Assembly (NCBI RefSeq): GCF_049243985.1
Contig: NC_135369.1
Coordinates: 21,044,533 to 21,108,532, forward strand
Reading direction: 5' to 3'
Origin: Paroedura picta
Taxonomy: Eukaryota > Chordata > Lepidosauria > Squamata > Gekkonidae
DNA length: 64,000 nt
In this document: piece by piece, positions 26,201 to 38,200 of the stretch
Numbering within the stretch: position 1 is the first letter of the stretch
Layout of the letters: each line of letters starts with the position of its first letter
Notes under the pieces: model-generated
Database searches by the model: none
What the model was told of the DNA's origin: nothing
The model's input: only the letters and a program-made list of their open reading frames with translations
Made by a program: the position numbers and the translations under genes

Positions 26201-29200
26201 TCACAAAGAAAGGTATACAGCAGCCCACATTGTGTAAATGCAAAGGGTAAGAGGAAAATGCTTCTACGTCACCCGTGTCAACCCCAAACATCAGACCTTC
26301 ACACTGAAAGGTTAAAGCTCACCCACACTGTGGTTTTCACAACCCCAGTTAATGGGCCGTTACTGAGGATTGGGTGTGAGTTCCAACCTTGCTCCCGGGG
26401 GGGGGGGGGGCGGGGGGGGGCAAACACCTACAGAGGCCAGTGGAATGTGGCTTGTGGTTGGATCTGGGATGAGAGGCCACACTCTCCTCTGCTGAAAAGG
26501 AAAAGCAGGAAAGGCAACAGCTGCTGAAAGCTCAGGCTCAGTTTGGGCGCTGTGCCAAGCCAGAGCTTCTGCTAACCGCTCCCTGCAAATGAGGGCTTAG
26601 GGCTACCTGCCTCCGTCTGTCTTCTGTCTGCTCAATCCCCAGGGCGCAATGGGACTCCCGAGGCTGACTGACGGCTATGACTGGGGGTTGTCAACAGAGA
26701 TGTCACAGTAAGTTGTAGTAAGCAGAAACGTCGTGTCTGCAAATTCACTTCCACCCAGGATTTCTAATTCTGGCTCACAGCCATCTGCAAACTGGAGCTT
26801 GTTGACTCCGACATTGCCCTTGGAGTTAAACTTCCTCAATCGGGATTTCCTGAATCGAACTCAGTTGTCATTTGGACTAAACACAGGCTCACAATTAAAA
26901 GTGTGGTTTTGAGTTTCCAGGCTAGGAAGCCATGTTTTAAAGTTGTCCTCTTCTCATACACACACCCCCACCCACAGCTGCTCAACAACAATAGCCTCAA
27001 CAACCGTTGGACGACTCAGACAGCATGCCAAACTACAGTTTGCCCTTGAGGTTTTAAACCACGGTTTCTAGTTTGCTGGGCAAACACAAATGCAAGATTG
27101 TTTCTCAATCCAGACGTTACACCAAGCTAGGGCTGAGGTTCCTTCTGGGAGTGAGTTCTCTCAGGAGTCAGTTTCCAGTGGTCAGCAAAGCTTCAGTTTG
27201 CTGTTGAACCAGAAGGGCTTCTCACTGCCCCACAGCCAGTGGAAAAACAAAAGAAACATTACCAAACAATTACAAGTGAGGGAACAAATGACCGAAAGGC
27301 AGAGATCAGGCCAAATTAGCCATGTGGGCTTTGGATGGCCGGCCAGCAAGGAGAATTTAACAGAGATGGGATTCTAGGCCGGGCTAACACATCACCTACT
27401 CGAGTTGCGACCATGATGACTTTCTCGGTGGAGTTCAGCTTTGAGGAAATGTTGATGGGCTTCAGGGTGCTCCACACATTGTAGTCAGAGAGTGGGTCAC
27501 AGATTACTTCTAGGAGCAGACAAAAGGAAACAGTCAGGGGCAAACTTCAAGGAGCGCATGGAGGGCAGCCCTGCTGCTTCTCACACCCTACCTATGCCAA
27601 ATTCAATTTGTGTTCCAGGTCATTCACTAGTAGAAGGAGGAGTCTCCAAGCGGCCTTCCCTTTCCTCTCCCCACAACAGACACCCTGTGAGGGAGGTGGA
27701 GCAGAGAAAGCCCTGATATTACTGTTCAGCACGAACAGCTTTATCAGTGCTGTGGCGATCCCAAGGTCATCCAGCTGGCTGCATGTGGGGGAGCAGGGAA
27801 TCAAACCCTGCTCGCCAGATTAGAAGTCGGCGCTCCTAACTACTACACCAAGCTGAGCAGGATGGTTCTGCACCGGTTTCAAGACCTGGTGCCTACTTGG
27901 TAGAGAGGTGATTCGGATATCCTGAAAAGTGGTACACTTGATCCTGGTTCAGAAGAGGAACAAAAGGGGCTTCAGTATCAAAATCAAGGACCACTTCTTG
28001 AATGTACAGGCCTGATAAAGTTAGCCATGCTCATAATGGGCTGGATTCAGCCATCTGCTCCATGCAAGGACTGCAAATCTTCTCCCCATTTTCACCCCCT
28101 GGCCAGAAGTCCCTTTTGACTCTCAAAAAACTGATTCTTGGGGTCAGACAGGCAGCTGCAATGAGGAGGAGAAAGATGGCAAAATCCCTGACCTGCATGG
28201 ACATTATTCCACACAGCTTTTCCCAGCTCAGAAAGTACAGCAGGGGGGAGGGAGCGTTGATAGGAAAGATATGCAATCTTCAGTGCCTTCCACTGATGGA
28301 TCACTGGACCCAACCCAACTACCCATTGCAAGACAGCGAAGGGCTGGATCCTACAACACAGTTCTGCTAAGAACAGCATATTCCTCCAGTGTTCCAGGCA
28401 GAAGCGGAGAATCCCTGTAAGCAGAACAGTGTCACAGGAGACAAACCTTAAGAGCTTTAGAGCAGTGGTCCCCAACCCCCAGGCCAGAGACCGGTACTGG
28501 TCCATAGATCAGTCGGTACCGGGCTGCGGCTCCTCCTCATCCTCCTCCCCAGCTGCTGTCTTGGGACTGCCCTGCCACTCTGCTGCCGGATCACTTTTGG
28601 TGCTCTCCAGCAGCCACCAGGGCTGGGGCTCCCCCTCGGTATGGCACTGTGCAGCTGCTGTTGGCAGCGCCCCCCAGTGGGCGGCAGGAAGTCAGGAGCG
28701 CCGGCGGGAAAGCAAGTGGAGCAGGGGCTGAGGCGGCGGTGAAATCCCTTGGCAAAAGACTACCCTCCCCCCCGGGCCTCAGTAAAATTGTGAAGCATTG
28801 ACCGGTCCCCGGTGATAAAAAGGTTGGGGACCACTGCTTTAGAGGGTAGCCATGCTCATCTGCAGGAGAACAGCTAATCTGAGCCTACTAGCATCTTAGA
28901 AACCCACAAGAATATTGGTGTATACACCTTTGAGTGTCAAAGCTATCTTTGTCGAAAGCTTATTCACCCCAAATCTTGTCGGATTCTAAGGTGCTACTGA
29001 ACTGAGATCTACCAACCCTTAAGAGGTGAGAGAGGGCTATATCTCAGAGGCAGAGCATTGGCTTGGCAGATAGAACATCCCAGATTCAGTTCCCGGCATC
29101 TCCAGTTTAAAGAATCACATAGGACAGGGGTAGTCAACCTGTGGTCCTCCAGATGTCCATGGACTACAGTTCCCATGAGCCCCTGCCAGCAAACACTGTC

Positions 29201-32200
29201 CATGTCCATGGACTACAGTTCCCATGAGCCCCTGCCAGCAAACACTGCCAGGGGCTCATGGGAATTGCAGTCCATGGACATCTGGAGGACCACAGGTTGA
29301 CTACCCCTGACGTAGGAGGTGATGTGAAGGACCTCTGCTTGAGCCCCTGGAGAGCCAATGCCAGTCTGAGTAGACAATTTTGATGCCGATGGACCAATGT
29401 CCTGATTCAGTAGGAGGCAGCTTCATGTGTGTTCACTGCTTCATGAACACCATTCGCAAAACTGGGGCTTCATATTTCATATATATGTGACTCTAAGACG
29501 AGGAAGCCTGCTGGAACCAACAGGGGCCTACCTAGTCCAGCATCCGACTTCCAGTCACATCCGAGTGGATGCTTCCTGGGAGCCCACAAGCAAGTCTCAA
29601 AGTCAGGAGTCCTTCCCATGCTGTCTGCTTGCAGTGTCTAGCAATCCAAGATACATTTCCTTCATACACAGAAATCTCCACTTAGCCACCAGAGCTAACC
29701 CACAGGCATCCCCCACGTTTCTCTGCAAAGCACCATCGTGCCTGCAGCAGAGAAGTTCATCAATCCACTAGAAAAAGAAGAGTTGGTTTTTACACCCTGC
29801 CTTTCACTGGCTGAAGGGGCCTCAAAGCAGCTTACATTCGCCTTCCCTTCCTCTCCTGACAATGGACACCCTTGTGAGGTTGGTGAGGCTGAGAGAGCTC
29901 TGACAGGACTGAGAACAGCACTATCAGCACTGTGACCAGCTCAAGGTCACCCAGCTGGCTGCATGTGGAGGAGGGGGGAAGCAAACCCAGCTCATCAGAT
30001 TAGAAGCCACCGCTCTTGACCACTGCACCACACTTGCACACACCCATGACGTGAAAAAGCGCTTCCTTGGCCTCCCCTCTTTTCATTACAAAGTGCTAGT
30101 CGTTTAGTGGAAACTCAGTCTCCAACCAAGATTCAACCGAGATTTACAGCCGGCGATAAAATCCCACCCAAATCCCGACCCGCCGTCTCACCCGGATTGA
30201 TGCTGAAGGTGCTCTGGAGGGAGGTGCGCCGCATGCAAGTGACTGTGCTGGTCACAGCATGCATGTGGGAGAAGAGCTGCATGGCACACAGTGGGTACTG
30301 CGGGGCGGAGCCGTTGCGAGGGAGGTTGTAGGCTTGGTAGCACTGCGGGAGAGAAAAGAAGGGGGGGGGAACAGGAATCAGACCAGCTTTCTCCAATCCA
30401 AAGAGAAATACAAGATAGCCTGTTGCAGAAAAATAAGGATTCCTGCAGCACCTTAGAACAGGGCTAGTCAACCTGTGGTCCTCCAGATGTCCATGGACTA
30501 CAATTCCCATGAGCCCCTGCCAGTGTTTGCTGGCAGGGGCTCATGGGAATTGTAGTCCATGGACATCTGGAGGACCACAGGTTGACTACCCCTGCCTGTG
30601 CTATCATACCGGTTGGCCTGTCATTTGTCAGATTAAACTGGTTTCTACTAAGCTAGACCACTGATCTTTCTCAGCATCCTTTGGGCTCCAGTGCTTGGGG
30701 GAAAAACACATATCTACCTGTGAAGGTGTTGGTGCAATAACAAACAGGAGGGGGTTTACAGGCAAGCCTTCTGCTTGGTCAGACACACAGAATACATTGC
30801 CTATCTATTTCATGCATGTCTCAAAGGCGTGGGGACCCAAGCCCAAAGAAGCCATAGGCAGTACCTGCTTAATAACCTGAGTCTCGTTCTCATCTTGGAG
30901 GAGGAAGATGGGGAAACGGAAGTCCTCGTAGAAGAGGCCGTTGCCCAGCGGGTTCCACTCCATATTCTTGCAGTGAGCGAACTTAGAGCCGTATGTGCTG
31001 GAGTAGACGCCTGAGGAGCAGGGGGAGGGAAGAGGAACAAGGCAAGTGAGGGTCACTTGAAGGGCACACACTTGGAAAAGACACCCCCCCCCCTGCAAGT
31101 TGATCAAAGGTTCAGCTGCACCCTAATGTGAGTGAAAACTGGGGGCAGGGAAGCTGCCATAGTGTGAGGTGAGAAGGAGGCAGGAAGTTCTCTTCCTGCC
31201 ATTGACTGAACTGCTCAGAGGTGGAGTAGGGAGGGGAGTGATCTGGAAGGAAAGAGAGAGAGAGGGCTGCAACAAATGCTTTCAAAGTCCTCCATGGTCT
31301 CTCTCTCTCTCCCTCATTATTTTCTTAAATTACTCCTTTATCCATGAAGCCTTTAGGGTAGGGGTAGTCAAACTGTGGCCCTCCAGATGTCCATGAACTA
31401 CAATTCCCATGAGCCCCTGCCAGTGAAATGGCAAGGGCTCATGGGAATTGTAGTCCATGGTCATCTGGAGGGCCGCAGTTTGACTACCCCTGCTTTAGGG
31501 ACTTACAGGTATCATTCCCCAGCTGAACCTTCTTGCCCAATTTCCCGTTCTTCCTCCTTTGCATCCCTTCCTGCCCTGTTGTAATCTTTCTCTTTATATA
31601 TATTTTAGCTACAGATTTGTTTTCATGATGCATTTCTGTTGGATTTAATGGCCTTTAAAATGTGTTTTTATTATTTATGATGATGATGATTGATTTATAA
31701 GCTGCCCCTCTCTGCCAGTAGCAGCCAGCAACATATAAAACCCATATAAGCGGAATTAAAACTGTGAAAATAATGATCAAAATTAACAGTGCCGGAGACC
31801 TCAAGTGTTTCGGCAAATTTGCCGGCGGGGCTGATTCAATTTCAGTTTTCCTGCAGTGAGGAAGGGAAGAGGGGAGGTGGGAGGCCCATCTCGATTTCAC
31901 TTTTGCTTATTTTGGTCTCAACCAGATGCCTGCTGGAAGAGTGCCGTTTTGCAGGCCCTTCGGTATTTTGATAGTTCCGACAGGGCCCGGATCTCTGCTG
32001 GCAGCTCATTCCACTAGGCTGGAGCCAGGGCCAAAAAGGCCCTGCCTCTGGTTGAGGCCAGTCATACTTCCTTGGGGCCAGAGACCACCCACAAGTGGGA
32101 ATTGGCTGAGCGCACTGTTCTTCAGGGTACATAGTTGGAGTCCCTCAGGCTTGTAGGGCCTAGACCACATAAGGCCTTAAAGGTTCACACCAGTACTTTG

Positions 32201-35200
32201 AACCTGAGCCTGAACTCAACTGGTCAAATATGAGCCCTCAAACATGAGGGTCCTCAAAAGCAGGGGTAGTCAACCTGTGGTCCTCCAGATGTCCGTGGAC
32301 TACAATTCCCATGAGCCCCTGCCAGCATTCGCTGGCAGGGACTCATGGGAATTGTAGTCCACGGACATCTGGAGGACCACAGGTTGACTACCCCTGCTCA
32401 AAAGGACCTGAGCAGCCACATTCTGCACCAGTCGTAATTTCCAGATCCAGGCCAAGGGCAGGTCCACGTAGAGCCGTCAGCTCCCATTTGGGGCCCCTTA
32501 AGGGGGCAGAAAGGCAGGGGGGATAAATGTTGTAACACAATTAGAATTGGAGCTACTGAGGGGAAAAGGCTAAAGTACTGTGCATCTTAGAGGCTGAAAC
32601 GGGAACCAGTAAATCCCTGATTCATTTCTCATCCCTGCCATGAAAATCACCGGGTGACGTCTGGCAACCTGCCAGCCACGAGTTCTCCCGATAGACCTCC
32701 CAGGGTTGTACAGTATAGAAATGTTAAATATTGTAAGGGGGATCTAAGGGTGTCAATGGCACATTTTACATTTCCTTCAAGCTAGAATTCACATCTGGGT
32801 TTGCAATAGACGGTCAGTGGATCATACAGAGTGCCCTCTTTTTGGTTCTGTGGTCCACAGCCTAAGTCACGTTGTTCCCTTACCGAAGCCATCATTTGGG
32901 CATTTGGAGCCCGGAGAGAATCCGTTTGCCGGGCTGGGTTTGGCAATGGCCACAGCCACGCCGGAGACCCGTGAGCTTTCTTTGAGCTGATCCATCATGT
33001 CCCTGCGTGGAGAGAAGCACCAAGAATGACCACACGTTTTCCTTTTAAAATATTCCCTCCCTGCCGCTGACTCTTTAGGTCCACGAGCTGCCTTCCAGCA
33101 TGCGCCGCTTACACCCATGTGCAGCTTGACCACATTTTGTGCAATTGGGAAAAATATAACCTGTGTGGCTGAGGTTGACATAAGGAGCTCAACCATGCTT
33201 CAAAGAAAAATAGAAGGGAAAAAGGAAAACAAAAGCAAGCAGAAAGGAAGGATACCCCCATCCCCGGGGTTTTCCATTCTTCTAGTTTAAAAAGTTTTGG
33301 TGCAACTTAGACCTGCCAGGTCCACAACTGTAGATGCCACATTCTGCTTTATCCTTTCAAAACACAAACACATCAGGGCTTTCTGCCTCTCTTCCTTCCC
33401 TGCCACAAACTATGATTTTAACTATACATACTACACTCCAAATTCTTAAAATCCAGCTATTACAGAATATTTGCTTACTTTTTGTTGGGGGGCGGGGGGG
33501 GGGAGACTGTCATTCTAACTACTGGTAACTGACATATACCGATTTTTCAGTCACTGCTGGGAACTTTTTCAAGATAAATAAAACCATTGATGGATCTAGC
33601 CACAGCTCATAACGAACCACTTCTTGTTCGTAGCTCAAGATAGGAGGGGCTGGATCCCAGAAGGTCTCTTCCATTAACAGCCGCGCCTTCCTTCCCCCAG
33701 CTAAAGCTTTCGATTTATTAGATTTTTAGTCACCCCTCTTTGGAGGCGGCTAACGTCATTTTGCGCCAAGGAAGATTAAAGGAACTGCAGATCCAGCCCT
33801 TCATTTATTTAAAAGATTTTGTTACCCTGCAACTCTTCGCTGAGGCGGCTTCCAATAAAAACAACCAGCAGACTCCCCTAAGACTTATGACCAACGTAAA
33901 AGCAAACAATACACTGAACCATGCTGGGAAAGATGCTTTAACTACTATAACAGAATACAACAGGGCTGATGTGCACCAAACAAATCTGTCCCCCCCCCAA
34001 AAAAAAATTTGCTTGGTGACTAAGCCAGCCTTTCTCAACTTTTTTACCATTGAGAAACCCCTGAAACATTCTTCGGGCTTCGAGAAACCCCAGAAGCGGT
34101 GCGATTGTGCAGAATATGGCTGGGAAGCAGAGCTGTGGGCCTGCCCGGCAGCAGTCCAAACCGAATGCAACTGGCCAACCAGAACATGGGAAAAGGCCAC
34201 AGCTTGCACGCCAAACAAATTTGGGCAAATCTGAGCCATCCTTCTGAAGTCCTGGCTCTAACACAACAGCCAGACTAGCGTGCTCTATCAAGCAATGAGC
34301 AACCCACCCCATAACCGGCTGAATCCTCAGCCCCCTCTAACCAGCGTGACCCCCCCACCCCACAGCACTTCAGCCCGGCTTGGACTGAGCTACCAAAGGA
34401 AGTAAACAGTGAGGTATCACTGACTGCAGCACAGGCTCCAGTCATCCTGAGTGGAATGAGGCTGATGCTGCTGAAGATTAGTGGGCGTCAAAATTGACTT
34501 CTATAAAAAAGAAAGCTGACATGTATGCGACAAATGAGAATTACACACACAAAGCTGCCTTACACTGGATCAGGCCATTGGCACATCCCGGCCTGTATTG
34601 TCTACTCCGAACGGCAGCCTCTCTCCAGGCCTTTCAGTCTTTCACGTCACATCTAATTGGAGACGCTGGCGAAAGAACCGGGGGCCTTCTGCTTGCAAAG
34701 CTGAGTGAGGTGGCTGCGGACAGCACGGCTCATGAACACGCGGAGCTACCTTAGACCACTGGTCAGCCTGGCTCCGTGTCGTTTGTTCAGACTGGCAGCA
34801 GCTCTTCAGGGTCAGTGGCTCAGGAAGGTCAGTCCTAGCAGCTACTGCCTGAGATCTTTCCAACTGCAGATGCTGGGGATCAGACCGGCCACTTTGTGCC
34901 TCAAAGCAGGCAATCTGCCTAGACCATGGCCAATCAAACACATGAAGCTGTCTAAGGCTGAATCAGACCCTTGGTCTATCACAATCAATACTGCCTAGTC
35001 AGACTAGCAGCCACTCTCCTGGGCCTCAGACAGAGGTCTTTCACATCTCCTATTACATGGTCCATTCAGCTGGAGATGCTGGGGCCTGGACAGATCTCCT
35101 TGGAGCAGGCAATTTGTTACCTGGTAAAAAGTTCTCCATCTAGCAGCACTATGTATGGGGGATGGGGGCCCTCGGACAGCACCCACTGCACATCCTCTTG

Positions 35201-38200
35201 TTTCTCCACCACATGGATGACTCCGGTGTCTCCATTCATGGAGGCTGCAACAACAAAAAGAAGACAGATGTTGCTTAATACAATAGGATCCACAGATCTG
35301 AAGGATCAGCTCTCCCCTGATGATCTCTTATATCAGCTGTGGTCCTGTAGCTGTCACTTTCTGGATGTTCCCCACCACCACCCTTACGGTTATCTTCTCA
35401 CCATCCACTAGAGCAGTGGTTACCAGCTTTTTCTCTATTGTGACCCACCAATCCAAATATACTTGGTATGGTGAACCATCCAGGGCTAACCCAAAAATTT
35501 TTGGGTCCCTAGATCAGCCATTATTGTTTTTTGTGATATAATTTGGCAGTTTTTCAGCTATCATATCTAACTTGCAAATATCACTCTGAAAAGTAGATTA
35601 AAATATTTATCTATGGGACTGCTTACCTCCTTATGCCCCCTGCAGGGTGCTTTGCTCTGCGAGTATGAATTTGCTGATGTTCCTGGGTCCCCGGGAAGTG
35701 CACTTGGCCTCAGCCAGGACCTTTTTGGTCCTGCCCCCTACCTGGTGGAATGAGCTGCCAGAGGAGCTGCAGGTCATGTCAGAACTTTCTGGGTCCCACA
35801 GGGCCTGCAAGATGGAGCTCTTCCACCAGGTATTTGGTTGAGGCAATGTGATAAGTTCTGGGGAAATTAGACTGCCCCCCCCAGTTGCCAGGCTTAGGTA
35901 CTAGATCAGCAGGAACTCCCCCAAAGTGTTTCCATCCTCAGTTGTTCTAACATCTGATTCAACAGCATTAGAGGTCTGAGTGAATTAAATTTCTTCCCAC
36001 CATCTGGCCTTGTGCAATATTAGGATGTTTTATTGGGCTGTTGTTTTATGAATTGTAATTTTACTGTTTTATCATACATGTTGTAAACCGCCATGAGCCA
36101 AAATCTCTGAGAATAGTAGTATATAAATCAAATTATAAATAAAATAAAGACTTCCTAAGCAACTGTTCAGGGCCTCTGCTAAGATATACTCACACTGGCA
36201 GCCTATTTGATGCGTGGCATTCATTAAGCGGACACACGTAGCCGTCCTGTTCAGCGGGATGTAGATTTTCCTCTCCACAGAGTTGCACCACCCTGAGCCT
36301 GCAGAGGAAGAGACAGATTTCAGCAGCGGTCGCTTCCACCCAAGAAGCAATGACGTAAGCCAGAAGAGACCTGGCTGATGTTAATGGTGGCAATTTCTGC
36401 ACAGATACCCAAGGATGTCACACTCCACCTTTGACCTACCCTCCCACCTACAGTCATAACAAGGAAAATGGGTGACAGTTCAGAAAGCTGCTTCTGAAAG
36501 CCCCTCCCTGGGCCTGCCGGGCTAATTTCAGTAATGAAGCAGAAAATGCAGCCAGTGAAACAACATCAAAGTAAGGAAGTGATGTTTTGCAATCCCCCTT
36601 TCACCATCTTGCTCAGCGTGCCTCCTCCTTGAATATACAAGGAAAGAGCTTTCCTGTTCTCAGACTTTCTCTTCAATTATACCCATATGATGATGACAAA
36701 AGCCTCAAAATGTGACAGTAAACCTACACTCCCGGGAAAACATGCGATTAGGATCCCCCAAGCGGAAGACTGCTTCATCTACCTACTGCTTGCTCATTCG
36801 TTACAACAGTCTTCCTTCCTATCTAGGAGTATTTGGCATGTCATTAAAAGTGCCAGCTGAGTTTCTGTCTGCCACAAAGCTAACGTTTTGCTAAGTTTCT
36901 TCCTCTGTGATGTTTCCCCAGAATGAGGGTAGTAGAGTTCTGGCAAATTCGTATCCCTACAGACACAGGGATCAAGTTTGCTTTCATACCCACTTCTCTT
37001 GCCAACTTTTTACCCAGTGTAACTAGCCTAACTTAGAAGAGTTGTTGTGTCAACAGAACAGGGGGTGTGAATCCAGGACAATCAGTCTGACCTTTTCAGA
37101 AGGCAACCAGACTACAAATATAATGTTTAATACAACCATCATAGCCACTCATAACATATACACAATGAAATTATACCTATTACATCTTGTCAAACAAGAT
37201 TGACCCTCCTCTCCCTTTTATATTCTCTTCCTAATAAAAATAAACACATTACCTAAGATCTGAGGGAAGGGGAATATTGAAATGTAATTAATATATTCAT
37301 CATAGCAACAAATAACACTGACCGGTTGAATATCAGTTTGTCTACATACTGAATTATTTGTGCACTGACCACTCAAGGGGGGGATAACCTCAGTCACCTC
37401 CCTATGATCTCTTTAAGCAGCCTTTCTCAACTTTTTTTTTTTTTTTACTGTTGAGAAACCCTTGAAATGGTCTTCAGGTTTCAAGAAACCCCCGACATGC
37501 AAGATATGGTTCGGAAGCATAGCTGTGAGCACACCCACCCGGAGTCCCTCCCCTTCCCACCCTCTCCAGGCCCACCACTGGCCATTTTGGGAGGAATAAG
37601 GGGGTGATGTGACCACATATGGTCATGTCACCTAATAAATGTTCAAAAATTAAAAAAAAATATTAAAAATTAATGAATTTCCAGCTATTTAGGAAAACCT
37701 TCCAGAGCAGTAAAAAAAAAAAAAACCTGGGTTTCACGAAACTCTGGTTGAGAAAGCCAGCTTTAAAGGAACACTGGGATACAAATACAATCATCACAAT
37801 GATCACTGACAATACAAACAGCTGGATTTCATTTGGGTGGCTATTTTGGTCGGAAGCAGAAAAAACAAAGTGTGAGTCCAGTGGCTACTTTAAGACCAAC
37901 AAAGCTTTATTCAATATACAAGGAGCCAAGCCTGTTGCATTCAACGGGGGGGGGGAGGGAGGTTAGATTAGGGGGGTGGAATGGAAGAACTCTGCAGATG
38001 ACCTCCCCCTCCCCACAGGACCTGGATAGGCTGCAGGCAGCTGTTAGGGAACTCAGTAGCAGAGGCAGCTCTCATGCAGCAGGGATCTGCAGCCTCCAAG
38101 CCTCAGAAGGAAGTGGAAGGAGGAAGGGTGGTCAGGAGTGGGGGATGGAAGGCAACTGGCTGGCAATTGGACAGACAAGCAAACTGGTTGGAGGAGGAAG

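Noticed and set aside
29026-29100. A tRNA-Ala-like sequence
   Set aside because: It is the head of a dispersed SINE with a non-tRNA body and a diverged acceptor stem; other copies occur in the window.
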